Assembly (NCBI GenBank): GCA_017469785.1
Contig: JAFUFU010000008.1
Coordinates: 130,642-194,641, forward strand
Direction: 5' to 3'
DNA length: 64,000 bases
Source: Treponema sp.
Lineage (GTDB): Bacteria > Spirochaetota > Spirochaetia > Treponematales > Treponemataceae
Shown: one piece after another, positions 27,707-36,590 of the stretch
Layout of the letters: each line of letters opens with the position of its first letter
Numbering within the stretch: the stretch's first letter is position 1
Made by a program: the position numbers and the translations under genes
Notes under the pieces: generated by a model
The model's input: only the letters and a program-made list of their open reading frames with translations
Told to the model about the DNA's origin: nothing
Databases searched by the model: none

Positions 27707-28651
27707 TTACAATAACTGGTAAACAAAAATACTTCCGATTACCTGCTTGGATTTTGACTCCCTGATAAAAAACTGCGGGTTGTATTCGCTAATGGTGCCT
27801 TCTTCAATCTCAAAAACGATATTACGCCAGCGGTTTTTCGTGTCTTTATCGATTTTTGATTTATAGTCCTGTCCTTTGTATGAAAGCACTATTTCATCGT
27901 TGTCGTATAGGGCATCAATTCTGATTATAATCAGGGTTTTGCGGCCTTTTACGGTATTCTTAAGATTGAACTGAAAAAGGGTGTCTGTAAGATTGTAAGT
28001 AGTATCATGAATTAAAACTCCGTCCGGATAATAAAATGCCTGCTTTGTCTTTGAATATTTGCTTATTTTGTTTCCGTTTTCATCTTCTTTTGTGGTAAGG
28101 GAGACTTTGTGGGATTCCAAGGCTTCTTCTGACGCAAAATTAATTTTGTCAACGAGGGTCATACGTTCTGAATCATAGCTGATTATGCGGGATCCTATAT
28201 TAGAATTCTCTGAAAGATTTTTTTTCGAATCCGTCGATAAAGCTGCTGAAGTTACCTTTGGCTTTTCTTTTTTGACTACAACCTGAACCTGAACATAAGC
28301 CCCGCCATTTTCAAGGGAATAATCATAGCTCCAGCCGTACAGTTCATGCTTTCCTTTGAGTGCATCATTTTCTTTGTGGGCCTTAAAATATGAATCGAGT
28401 TTTTCCGAAGCGGCTTTTTCAGCTTTTGAGCGGGCTTCTTCAAGTGACTGGATTTCATCTGTAACACGAACATGCGCGCAGGCAGAAAATGTCCTGTCGA
28501 TAAAATCAGCATATACGCCTTCGGAATTCTTGCGCCTGATTTCCATTTCGCTCACCTGCACTTCCTCCGTATACCAGGAAGGCTTTCCGTCCGCAAAGAT
28601 ATTCGCACAGAGAGATGCGAGCAATGTGATTACTGCAAGTGTTTTTTTCAT
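27707..28651 (-). CDS. Exported LPP20-like protein
   Basis: A 314-residue protein with a signal peptide (cleavage near IFADG). Residues 24-130 resemble the LPP20 pattern again (KPSWYTEEVQ, EEARSKAEKAASEKL, GAYVQVQVVVKK). The C-terminal 170 residues form a separate beta-rich domain without a known name. It overlaps the upstream gene by 4 bases. Confidence 0.58.
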   Translation of the reverse strand: MKKTLAVITLLASLCANIFADGKPSWYTEEVQVSEMEIRRKNSEGVYADFIDRTFSACAHVRVTDEIQSLEEARSKAEKAASEKLDSYFKAHKENDALKGKHELYGWSYDYSLENGGAYVQVQVVVKKEKPKVTSAALSTDSKKNLSENSNIGSRIISYDSERMTLVDKINFASEEALESHKVSLTTKEDENGNKISKYSKTKQAFYYPDGVLIHDTTYNLTDTLFQFNLKNTVKGRKTLIIIRIDALYDNDEIVLSYKGQDYKSKIDKDTKNRWRNIVFEIEEGTISEYNPQFFIRESKSKQVIGSIFVYQLL

Positions 28652-29394
28652 TCTTCTACTCCTAGATATTTTTCAGCGGCTAGTTCTGATTTGAAGTGCT
28701 TTTTTTTCTTTAAAATCGAATCTGAAAGCCGGTTTTCTTCTATAAAATCCCTGGCGTCTAAAAGAAAGGCGAGGCAGACTATAAGTCCCGTCTGATCGAA
28801 TTTTCCGTAAACATCGATATGTGCATTTTCGTCCGTCCTATAAACAAAAAATCCATCATCTTTTTTAACGAATCCAATGCGGTTTGGAAAACAAAAGAAA
28901 GAGTTCACTTCAACTTTCCTCAGTAAATCCACATTCAGGGTTTGGCTGATTGAATTCACGAGCGGGAGCATTTCGTGCTTGAAAAAGTTCCTGGAATATT
29001 TTCGATTCAAAAAATATTCTTTTGACTCGATTTCCCGAGAAGACCAGCTTTTCCATTCTGTTGTTTCACCATTTTCATCAAGCAGTTCTGAAAGCCGCGC
29101 GGGGATTTTAACATTCTTTTCAATATCGCCGCAACAATGCTCAACGAGATTCAGAAATTCTTTCTTTGAATATCTGTCGAAAAAATCGCCCTCAATATAA
29201 AAATCATCGAAATGAAAATCCAGATTGATTGAGTCATCTTGTACATGCTCAAAGCTCAAATGCCAGCAGTCGCCTTCTTTTTTGATAGAAAAATCCGTGT
29301 CAAAAATGCCTTCCCGGTCGCCTGTCCGAATATGCGGAAAGTGGATGAAACTCGGATCGTTTGCGTTCATTCTGCCGTAAATTCCGACTGTCAT
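28648..29394 (-). CDS. Hypothetical protein of the GldA/GldG operon
   Basis: A 248-residue protein starting MTVGIYGRMNAND at 29394, one base over the GldG stop. I do not recognise a domain. It has no signal peptide. The segment ISQTLNVDLLRKVEV (about 165-180) resembles ISQFLDADLLEKIEI in the short protein at 46398, which sits next to the ABC ATPase fragment. The two may therefore be diverged paralogues that accompany this transporter type. Confidence 0.55.
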   Translation of the reverse strand: MTVGIYGRMNANDPSFIHFPHIRTGDREGIFDTDFSIKKEGDCWHLSFEHVQDDSINLDFHFDDFYIEGDFFDRYSKKEFLNLVEHCCGDIEKNVKIPARLSELLDENGETTEWKSWSSREIESKEYFLNRKYSRNFFKHEMLPLVNSISQTLNVDLLRKVEVNSFFCFPNRIGFVKKDDGFFVYRTDENAHIDVYGKFDQTGLIVCLAFLLDARDFIEENRLSDSILKKKKHFKSELAAEKYLGVEE

Positions 29395-31571
29395 TATTTT
29401 CCCCTCCTTTTTACCTGCACGAAAATAAATATGGCCAGAATCAGAAGCGGGAGAAGGCAAAAATTCAGCGCGATTGTGCCTTTTCTTGCGGAATTGAACT
29501 GGGCTTCGTCCGTGATTTTATACAAGGCCGTAATCGGGGCGGATTTTTGCATGAGAGCGGAAAGTTCCTCTTCTCCCCGGAGATTCAAAAGTTCCTTTGT
29601 AAGATAGTCGTAGTTTCTGAAATCGCCCGTACTTTCGCCTGAAATGAAGCCTGTCATGAGACTTGAGACGAAAAACTGGTCTGAGACGAGCGAAATATTT
29701 CCTTTTTTGGCGGCCACTACGAATTGCCCTGTCTGAGAGTCACTTTGGGCTGCTGTTTTGGGGAGCGTGAAGGGATTTGTGAGGAATAAATCTTCGCTTG
29801 CGTTTTGAGCGGGCTTTTGAACCCAGGCAAGATTGGTCGTGAACAAAAGTGGCTCGGCTTCATTGTAAAGAACGAGCGGACTTGCCCAAAAAATTGTCGC
29901 GCCCTGCTTCGCTTCTTTTTGATTTTGCAAGGCCACCCAAAGAGGATAATTGACCGTGGTATATTCGGCTGTGTTCCCCTCGCCGCTTTGCATTGTGAGC
30001 GGATAGCAGGAGATGTCTTCGACAAGCGCGTTTTCAAAGGCGAAACCTTTTCCGTTCAGGTAGGAAATAAGCAGGTCGTTCTTGGGCTTTGAGATTTTCC
30101 ATTCGTCTTCGATTGTCGTGTGATACGGGCTTGCCGCAAAAAATGCCCTGCAGCCCTTTTCAATCGCGTTTTGTATAAGAATTGCTTCTTCCTGAGAAAA
30201 ATCTTTCGTGCCGAAAATGGCGATTTGGTCGCTAGCGGTCAAATTTCTGAGAACTTCGGTGGCCGTAAAGTCATTAAGGACTTCGACCGTAAAGCCCCGG
30301 TTTTCAAGCCAAGCCGGAACATACATGTAAGATTCTTCAATCGTGCGCCCGTTACCGCATAAAAGGTAAACTTTTCGCTCTTTCTGGCTGATAAATTGCT
30401 GAACTCGCTGACTCAAATCGTATTCAAGAGTCTGGGTTGAGAGCACAAAGGGAATAATCGAGGACTTTTCGAGATATTGCAGAAGGACAGCCGAATAGAC
30501 CGTGACGAATTCAGTTTTTGTGCCGTTGTCGTGCCTTATTTGCTGGCCCTGAATACCCAAGGCCTTGAGTTTTTCTTCATCAGCTTTTTCGAGTGTGAGC
30601 GTGATATTTTTCTGGCTCGAAGCGTAATCCTGTAAGAATTCTAGTACATCTTCAGTCTGTGGGTAAAGATTTTTAAGCTCAGCGGAACGAAAATATGTGA
30701 TACGAAGGTCACTTTCAAGAGCGGAAAGAAGATTTTTGCTCGTGCGCGATACCGTGAACTGCTTTTCCCTTGTCAAATCGAATCTGAAATAAAGATTTTT
30801 TGAAGAAGCCGAAAGGAAAAGGAGAATCAGCGTGAAAAGCAGAATCGTGAGCCGGGAAGATTTTTTACCGAGCCGTTTGTATTCAAAATGTGCCGAAAGC
30901 AAAAGAAGCACGGACGAGGCGGCTACATAATAGAAGAAATTGCGGGAATCCAGAATTCCCTTTGAGAAGGAATCGAAATGCCAGGCGAAAGAAAAAGCCT
31001 TGCAGAAAAATGCGAGAAGCGAGCCTGTCTTCACATAAAGAGGCAGAAGATGAAGAAAATTGACGAGAGCAAGAACGACAGCCGAAAAAATCAGCGGAAG
31101 TGCCGGTGAAGAATAAAAAATCGCAAAGAAAAATGCCGAAAGGGTGCTGGCTGAAAATCCGTAGAGGAAAAGGCCCAGAAAACCTGCGATGCACTGACCA
31201 GGCTCCACAGAGCCGAAACGCGAAACTGAAAGCGGAATCGAAATCAGAAGAAGAAGCGGAAGAGAAAAAGCCGTAAAAGAGGCCGTGGCGAGCGCGAAAA
31301 ATCTTTGGAACGGCTTGACGGGAATTGAATCGTCGAGAAAAAGACTGCGAAGCCTGAATGTGAGAAGCGGAATCGTGAGGATTGAAATGAGGGGAACTGA
31401 ATTGAAAAATGGGCGCAAGTCTGTGGAGCCTAGCCCTGCCACGAAAAATTTTGAAGCGAAGAAAAACCTGAAGGCACAGAAAAGAATCGTGAGCAGGGAT
31501 GAGACATAAAAAAGCGGGTCAATCAGGTATGAAAAGAGAGCGGATTTGTAAAGGGGAAGAAATTTTTTCAT
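29394..31571 (-). CDS. GldG-type ABC transporter permease fused to substrate-domain protein
   Basis: A 725-residue membrane protein. The first 260 residues hold about six membrane helices of an ABC-2 permease. A GldG-like (ABC-type uncharacterised) domain follows (about 275-640, DLRITYFRSAELKNLYPQTEDVLEFLQDYA; AIFGTKDFSQEEAILIQNAIEKG), and a last helix lies near the C-terminus. In Bacteroidetes GldA/F/G act with gliding, and related systems occur in many non-gliding bacteria including spirochaetes. Here GldF and GldG are joined in one chain. It overlaps the ATPase by 4 bases. Confidence 0.82.
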   Translation of the reverse strand: MKKFLPLYKSALFSYLIDPLFYVSSLLTILFCAFRFFFASKFFVAGLGSTDLRPFFNSVPLISILTIPLLTFRLRSLFLDDSIPVKPFQRFFALATASFTAFSLPLLLLISIPLSVSRFGSVEPGQCIAGFLGLFLYGFSASTLSAFFFAIFYSSPALPLIFSAVVLALVNFLHLLPLYVKTGSLLAFFCKAFSFAWHFDSFSKGILDSRNFFYYVAASSVLLLLSAHFEYKRLGKKSSRLTILLFTLILLFLSASSKNLYFRFDLTREKQFTVSRTSKNLLSALESDLRITYFRSAELKNLYPQTEDVLEFLQDYASSQKNITLTLEKADEEKLKALGIQGQQIRHDNGTKTEFVTVYSAVLLQYLEKSSIIPFVLSTQTLEYDLSQRVQQFISQKERKVYLLCGNGRTIEESYMYVPAWLENRGFTVEVLNDFTATEVLRNLTASDQIAIFGTKDFSQEEAILIQNAIEKGCRAFFAASPYHTTIEDEWKISKPKNDLLISYLNGKGFAFENALVEDISCYPLTMQSGEGNTAEYTTVNYPLWVALQNQKEAKQGATIFWASPLVLYNEAEPLLFTTNLAWVQKPAQNASEDLFLTNPFTLPKTAAQSDSQTGQFVVAAKKGNISLVSDQFFVSSLMTGFISGESTGDFRNYDYLTKELLNLRGEEELSALMQKSAPITALYKITDEAQFNSARKGTIALNFCLLPLLILAIFIFVQVKRRGK

Positions 31572-32389
31572 TTTTGCTCCCCTACTATATCACTCGCGCT
31601 GGTGATTTTAAAGAAGGCTTCCTCAAGGTTTTTGCATTTGAATTGGGAAGCGATTTCGTCTGGCCTGCCGCTTGCGGCGATTTTTCCTTCGTGAAGGATG
31701 TAAACCTTGTCGCAAAGAGAATCGACTTCCTGCATGAGATGAGTCGAAAGCAAAATCGTGTGGTCGGCTTTGAGTGACTTTACGAGAGAGCGCATGTTAA
31801 TGATTTGGGCCGGGTCAAGACCAGAGGCTGACTCGTCCAAAACCAAAACCTTTGGGTTATAAATGAGTGCCTGGGCGAAATTGACCCGCTGACGCTGGCC
31901 TTTGGAGAGAGTTTTTATCTTTTTGGGGAGTAAGTCGCTTATAGAAAGAGAGTTTTCATATTGCCACACCGAGCACAATCGTTGGCGTGCTCGTTTGGAT
32001 TCGATTTTGCTACGCAAAATCATTTTTGAATTGGAATTCCGTAGGAATTCCGAATCTGTGTGACTTTCTTTTTCTTGATGTAAGGAAAATACTTGACTGA
32101 GGTATTCTTCCACCGTGTATTCGCCGGGGAGTTTTGGCTCTTCTTCTACAAAACCTGTGAGATTCCGAACCTGCTCGGCGTTTTCGCCGGCTTCTATTCC
32201 TTCGACAAGAACGCTCCCGCTTGTGGCAAAGTGGCGGGCGGTGATGGCTTTTAGGATTGTGGTTTTGCCCGCTCCGTTAAGGCCAAGAATGCCTGTGATG
32301 CTGCCCTTCTCGCAGGTCATGTTTATGTCCGATACTGCGAAAGGCGATTTTGAGGAGTAGGATTTGGTGAAGTTTGTTAGTTGGATCAT
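31568..32389 (-). CDS. ABC transporter ATP-binding protein (GldA-like) with in-frame repeat insertion
   Basis: A 273-residue ABC ATPase: Walker A GLNGAGKTT (36-44), signature LSKGQRQRV (near 165), Walker B VLVLDESASGLDP and H-loop LSTHLMQEV. It powers the adjacent GldG-type permease. About residues 109-142 are encoded by a 102-base palindromic element lying exactly in frame between the helical subdomain start and the signature motif. Family members usually have a shorter, conserved helical stretch there. It is the first gene of the operon that runs to 22687; a related fragment lies at 46207. Confidence 0.88.
   Translation of the reverse strand: MIQLTNFTKSYSSKSPFAVSDINMTCEKGSITGILGLNGAGKTTILKAITARHFATSGSVLVEGIEAGENAEQVRNLTGFVEEEPKLPGEYTVEEYLSQVFSLHQEKESHTDSEFLRNSNSKMILRSKIESKRARQRLCSVWQYENSLSISDLLPKKIKTLSKGQRQRVNFAQALIYNPKVLVLDESASGLDPAQIINMRSLVKSLKADHTILLSTHLMQEVDSLCDKVYILHEGKIAASGRPDEIASQFKCKNLEEAFFKITSASDIVGEQK
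31963..32064. repeat. 102-bp palindromic element inside the ABC ATPase gene
   Basis: The element is bounded by GCCACAC and GTGTGAC and contains three hairpins: GAGCAC...GTGCTC, GATTTTG-CTACG-CAAAATC and GGAATTCC-GTA-GGAATTCC. Its 102 bases equal 34 codons, and the reading frame stays open through it. The encoded stretch looks unlike ABC ATPases. Confidence 0.75.
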
Positions 32390-32439
32390 AGTATGGCTCC
32401 TATAAGTTGGGAATTGAGGTGTGCAATCTAATAAATGCT

Positions 32440-33867
32440 TTACTTTAACTCTTCCTTCAATTCCCCAATCAGTTCTTCACTCTTCTTAAATGAATCACTC
32501 AACATCTGCAAAAGCTCGCTAGTAGTATGGGTAACTTCTTCTTCCTTCACAAAGGGATTTTTAATATCAAGATTCCAGCCGCTTTCTGCAATCTTTTCTA
32601 CAGGGACCCGCCAGGACTGTTCACCTTCTGCACGATTATTCCACCACGCAAGAAGTGACGCAAACTCACTCTTTTGAATCAGCTTTGTTTTTGAATAAGA
32701 TTTCTGACCTTCCGGCAGCTTGTGTTCCCAGTACCAGATTTCTTTAGTAGGCTCGCCCTTTGTAAAGAACAAGAGATTTGTAGCAACACTAGCATAAGGT
32801 TGGAAAACAGAGTTTGGCAAACGCACAATAGTATGAACATTACACTGAGTCAAAAACTCTTCGCGGATTCTCTGCTTTACACCGTCGCCAGTTAATGAAC
32901 CATCAGGTAAAACAATAGCAGCGCGGCCACCATCACGTAAATATCGAATCATCAAAAGCAAGAATAAATCTGCACTTTCTGTAGTTCTGAATGCAGCAGG
33001 ATAATTAGTTTCCACTCCATCACTAACACTCGCACCAAAAGGCGGATTAGCAAGAATTACATCAACTCGTTCTTTTGCTCCGATGCTTGTATACTCGCGG
33101 TTCAGGCTGTCCATGTTCATTACATTCGGAACTTCAATATCATGCAGAATAAGGTTTGTAACGCAAAGCATAAATGGAAGCGGCTTAAGCTCCTGTCCGC
33201 GAATTGTTTCTTCAAGCACCTTCAAATCTTCAACAGAATGGACATCCTGCTTTCTGATATTTTCAATTGCGCTTGTCAAAAATCCGCCGGTACCACAAGC
33301 CGGGTCCAGCACCTTTTCGCCAAGCCGCGGATTAATAATCTCTGTCATAATTTCTGTAACAGCACGCGGAGTATAAAACTCACCGTAGTTACCGGCACTC
33401 TGCAAATCACGCAAAAGACCTTCGTAAATATCGCCGAACATGTGGCGGTCTTCGCTGGCATTAAAATCAATTTCATTAAGCTTGTTCACAACCTGGCGGA
33501 TTATAGTTCCGTTTTTCATATAGTTGTTAGTGCCTGCAAAAATATCGCGAATCAAAACAGCGCGCTTATTACCGGTAGAAACATCCAGATTCTGCAAACC
33601 GGGAAAAAGCTTATTATCAACAAAATCCTTAAGCGCGTCTCCGGTCATGCCTTCACTGTCTGCCGCCCAGTTTCTCCACTGCAGCTCACTCGGAATCACA
33701 GAAACATAATCATCGCTGATAAGTTCCATTTCAGCTTCCTTATCATCAATGATTTTAAGCGTAATCATCCAGCCCAGCTGCTCTATTCTCTGCGCGTCAC
33801 CAGAAACTCCCTGGTCCTTGCGCATTATATTCTGTAATGTTTTTACAATTCCTGATATATTTGGCAT
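32440..33867 (-). CDS. hsdM: Type I restriction-modification DNA methyltransferase subunit M
   Basis: A 475-residue N6-adenine methyltransferase. An N-terminal helical domain (to about 130) is followed by the SAM-binding LDPACGTGGFLTSAI (188-201) and the catalytic NPPFGASV (near 277). It methylates the sequence chosen by HsdS and protects host DNA. It is the last gene of the island in the direction of transcription, preceded by the repeat at 33881 and a strong AAGGAG site. hsdS and hsdR are 6.6 kb and 10 kb away, separated by cargo genes. Confidence 0.93.
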   Translation of the reverse strand: MPNISGIVKTLQNIMRKDQGVSGDAQRIEQLGWMITLKIIDDKEAEMELISDDYVSVIPSELQWRNWAADSEGMTGDALKDFVDNKLFPGLQNLDVSTGNKRAVLIRDIFAGTNNYMKNGTIIRQVVNKLNEIDFNASEDRHMFGDIYEGLLRDLQSAGNYGEFYTPRAVTEIMTEIINPRLGEKVLDPACGTGGFLTSAIENIRKQDVHSVEDLKVLEETIRGQELKPLPFMLCVTNLILHDIEVPNVMNMDSLNREYTSIGAKERVDVILANPPFGASVSDGVETNYPAAFRTTESADLFLLLMIRYLRDGGRAAIVLPDGSLTGDGVKQRIREEFLTQCNVHTIVRLPNSVFQPYASVATNLLFFTKGEPTKEIWYWEHKLPEGQKSYSKTKLIQKSEFASLLAWWNNRAEGEQSWRVPVEKIAESGWNLDIKNPFVKEEEVTHTTSELLQMLSDSFKKSEELIGELKEELK

Positions 33868-33880
33868 TTTTGCGCTCCTT

Positions 33881-34002
33881 CTTTTCTTTTGGGTGTTCCC
33901 CTCACTTTGTTCGGGTCGGGCTTTTCGGGGTTCCGGCTTTCGCCTTCATTCTTGCTTCGCAAGAACGCTTCGCGCCCCTACAATCCCTAACACTTTTCAA
34001 CT
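33881..34002 (-). repeat. Family A intercistronic repeat, copy 2
   Basis: On the minus strand it begins AGTTGAAAAGTGTTAGGGAT, contains the GCGAAGCGTTC and AAAGCCCGACC blocks and ends CACCCAAAAGAAAAG, directly before the hsdM ribosome binding site. The same block order is found at 51350 (+) and 58068 (-). Confidence 0.75.
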
Positions 34003-34009
34003 AAAAATT

Positions 34010-35347
34010 TTATGTTCTTAACATTCTATCTATATCCTCATCGGAATACCCTTCTACTGTATATTTTGGTAAATCAGTTTTCTTTCGAGATTCGTTTACT
34101 TCTTTCTGTGTTTTTACAGGAACACCTACCATTCGGAACGATCCAAAACTAATACAATTTTCAGGTAGACTTGCTGCATATTCAAAAATCTCATCTATCA
34201 AGCTAACAAATTCTTCAGGACATTTATCCTTATTATCTGAGCACCATAAAGAAACTGAAATAGAGAAATCTACATTTCGATACTCTAAAGCATAAATTTT
34301 TCCTGAACCTTTTGAATATTTAAAATAATTTGTCAACTTATTAAAGTCTAAAGACTTTGTTCTTTCAACAAACTTTTCCCACCGATTTTTATAAAGTTTT
34401 TCTCTAGACATTAATTCTTGTTTTACATTATAAAACAGTTTCTCAGCTGTATATTCATAATCGCTATTCAGTTTCTTTGCAATTCTCAAAGCTGTTTTTC
34501 TTGGCTTTTCGGGTTTGTATTCTAAATCTGTAATGGAAACTTCCAAAAACACTGCAGGATTTTCTTCAGAATGAGACTCTTCCTCATCATCTTCTTCTCT
34601 GAATGCACACGGCTTTAAATGTTCCAAAAGATTATTGAATTGAAAAAAATATACATGATTGTAAACTTCTTCTTCATTATCGCATGGTTCAAGTTGTTTA
34701 TTCAGAACCATTTCTTCCGTAATTATTTTGATACCTCGAGGTTTATATTTTTCCAATACTTCAGAAATACTAGTCCACCCTTCTTCCAAGTCCTCATCAA
34801 TATTTTCCCAATTTATACTTTGTGTATCACCAACCATTAAAATAGAGTTGGAATTGAAGGCTTTAACAAACGAGTTTATACGATACAGTATTTTTAAATA
34901 ATCCTCGGTAAAACCTTCTTCTGGATTTTCGATAGTTTCAATAAATGAAAACATTCTGCCGGGAAAGCATAAAAAATCGCTATGAATCTTTAATGTTTTT
35001 GGATAAATATACACTTCTATATCATCTAGTACAGAGCGAAGAAATAATCCTATCTGTCTTGTCTTGAATAATTCACTTATATTTTGATTTTCAAAATCCT
35101 TTATCTTATTATCCGAATCAACGATTTCTAAAAAATATTCGCTTTTATTCAGTGCTGCAACACTACATAAAGAAGTATATTTATATTTCCCTGTTTTTGG
35201 AAACAAAGAGAACCATTCATCAGAATCTCCCTGCATACAAAAAATTGATATTCTACAATCCAGATATCTTTCAAGATGAAATTTCAAATCTTTGATTGTT
35301 GAAAAACTAATGTTATTATCATACCAATATTGAATATCAACTCCCAT
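34010..35347 (-). CDS. Island protein of unknown function
   Basis: A 445-residue cytoplasmic protein that I do not recognise. It is A+T rich like its neighbours, has no membrane helix, and shows an acidic stretch in the middle (REEDDEEESHSEE, about 250-262). The first residues (MGVDIQYWYDN) and the hydrophobic segments may form an alpha/beta fold, but no catalytic motif is evident. It sits between rhuM and hsdM, with a palindrome upstream and a GAGGT site. Position suggests a defence role; nothing more can be said. Confidence 0.5.
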   Translation of the reverse strand: MGVDIQYWYDNNISFSTIKDLKFHLERYLDCRISIFCMQGDSDEWFSLFPKTGKYKYTSLCSVAALNKSEYFLEIVDSDNKIKDFENQNISELFKTRQIGLFLRSVLDDIEVYIYPKTLKIHSDFLCFPGRMFSFIETIENPEEGFTEDYLKILYRINSFVKAFNSNSILMVGDTQSINWENIDEDLEEGWTSISEVLEKYKPRGIKIITEEMVLNKQLEPCDNEEEVYNHVYFFQFNNLLEHLKPCAFREEDDEEESHSEENPAVFLEVSITDLEYKPEKPRKTALRIAKKLNSDYEYTAEKLFYNVKQELMSREKLYKNRWEKFVERTKSLDFNKLTNYFKYSKGSGKIYALEYRNVDFSISVSLWCSDNKDKCPEEFVSLIDEIFEYAASLPENCISFGSFRMVGVPVKTQKEVNESRKKTDLPKYTVEGYSDEDIDRMLRT

Positions 35348-35369
35348 ACAGTACCTCGTCTATATTCTT

Positions 35370-35396
35370 GAACTTGTTGAAAAATATGGCAAGTTC
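35370..35396 (-). promoter_or_regulatory. Inverted repeat upstream of the unknown island gene
   Basis: GAACTTG (35370-35376) and CAAGTTC (35390-35396) are perfect seven-base arms, 23-49 bases before the start at 35347. The position fits an operator or a terminator of rhuM without a T-run. Confidence 0.45.
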
Positions 35397-35423
35397 AATC
35401 AATTGTTATTCTCAATAATTAAA

Positions 35424-36434
35424 TTATTTCTTCTCTACCTTTCTTATCATCTTATCAAAATCAGAATCTATTTTCTGAGTTCTGTTAAAAATCTCATATT
35501 CAGCGAAAGCCTTGTTATCTGCATCATTTCGGAAAATCCTACCATTTCCTTCAAGAATATCGTACTTACGGAATTCAAGAAATTCGTTAATGCTTGCCGC
35601 AAACTGTTCCATATTAAAAGGTATTTCACGCTCAATCAAATCTTCAATATAATCAAAATAACCGCTCACAGCTCTTTCCAGCTGACGGATTTGCTTTTCA
35701 GAAAGATAGTTTTTAGCAATATTCACATCAGATTTCAAAATACGACCATCCGGAGAATTCTTCCATGTAGTTAAACCCATGTGCTCTTTTTTGTGGTCCG
35801 CCTTGTCATAAACAATTTCGGCTGCAGTCTGCCCTGTAATTGCAAAATGAAACTTATTTTGAACAGTGGCATAAAACTGTTTTGTAATTTCAGAGTTTTT
35901 ATCATAATCAATGGAACATTCCGCAAAAATATCTGTAATCTGCTGCCATATTCTGCGTTCGCTTGCACGGATTGAACGAACTCTTTCCAAAAGTTCGCTG
36001 AAATAATCCTTTCCAAAAACATTTTCGCCTTGCTTTAAGCGTTCATCATCCAGCACAAAGCCCTTTTTGATGTATTCCTTTAATACATTTGTAGCCCAGA
36101 TGCGGAACTTTGTTGCTTTTGCAGAATTCACCCTATAACCTACAGAGATAATGGCGTCGAGATTGTAAAAGGTCATATTTCTTTTTACAGACCGTGAACC
36201 TTCTTTTTGAACTACCGAGATTTCCTCGGTAGTTCGATTTTTCTCTAACTCTCCGGCTTCAAATACATTTTTGAGATGCAATCCAATATTATCAGGCGAA
36301 CAATCAAACAATTCTGCCATTGCTTTCTGTGTAAGCCAGATAGATTCATCCTTAAGGAGCGCATTAACTTTTACATCTTCTTCATCTGCTTTGTAGAGAA
36401 TGTACGATATTTGTTTTACAAGTTCGTTTGGCAT
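35424..36434 (-). CDS. RhuM-family protein
   Basis: A 336-residue protein of the RhuM (virulence RhuM-like) family, often found inside type I restriction loci. Residues 10-110 contain IWLTQKAMAELFDCSPDNIGLHLKNVFEAGEL and YNLDAIISVGYRVNSAKATKFRIWATNVLKEY, the family core. The start at 36434 is chosen because GGAGC lies upstream and MPNELVK begins the conserved part; the frame continues up into a repeat (to 36602), which would add 56 unrelated residues. Its biochemical role is not known. A truncated relative is at 48810. Confidence 0.82.
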   Translation of the reverse strand: MPNELVKQISYILYKADEEDVKVNALLKDESIWLTQKAMAELFDCSPDNIGLHLKNVFEAGELEKNRTTEEISVVQKEGSRSVKRNMTFYNLDAIISVGYRVNSAKATKFRIWATNVLKEYIKKGFVLDDERLKQGENVFGKDYFSELLERVRSIRASERRIWQQITDIFAECSIDYDKNSEITKQFYATVQNKFHFAITGQTAAEIVYDKADHKKEHMGLTTWKNSPDGRILKSDVNIAKNYLSEKQIRQLERAVSGYFDYIEDLIEREIPFNMEQFAASINEFLEFRKYDILEGNGRIFRNDADNKAFAEYEIFNRTQKIDSDFDKMIRKVEKK

Positions 36435-36461
36435 TTGTTTTGCTCCTTTTGGTTTATATTG

Positions 36462-36590
36462 AGGAGGGGAAAGCCTTTCCCTCGCTTCCAAGCAAGTCGT
36501 TCCACGAATCGCACCTGCAAGCAGTGCCGATTCTCTCCGCTTTGTTGCTTGTCCGCTACCCCTTCTGCGGGGATACCCCGCAACGCTCCA
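36462..36590 (-). repeat. Family B repeat between the KAP NTPase and rhuM
   Basis: On the minus strand the core runs GAAGGGGTAGCGGACAAGC, then AACAAAGCGGAGAGAATCGG and CACTGCTTGCAG, with TGCGATTCGTGGAACGACTTG near its end. The same core, nearly identical over about 110 bases, lies inside hsdS at about 41160-41265 on the plus strand. Here it supplies the last codons and stop of the KAP gene. Confidence 0.8.

Noticed and set aside
33142..33837. Plus-strand open frame opposite hsdM
   Set aside because: Shadow of the hsdM coding strand, no domain or start signals.
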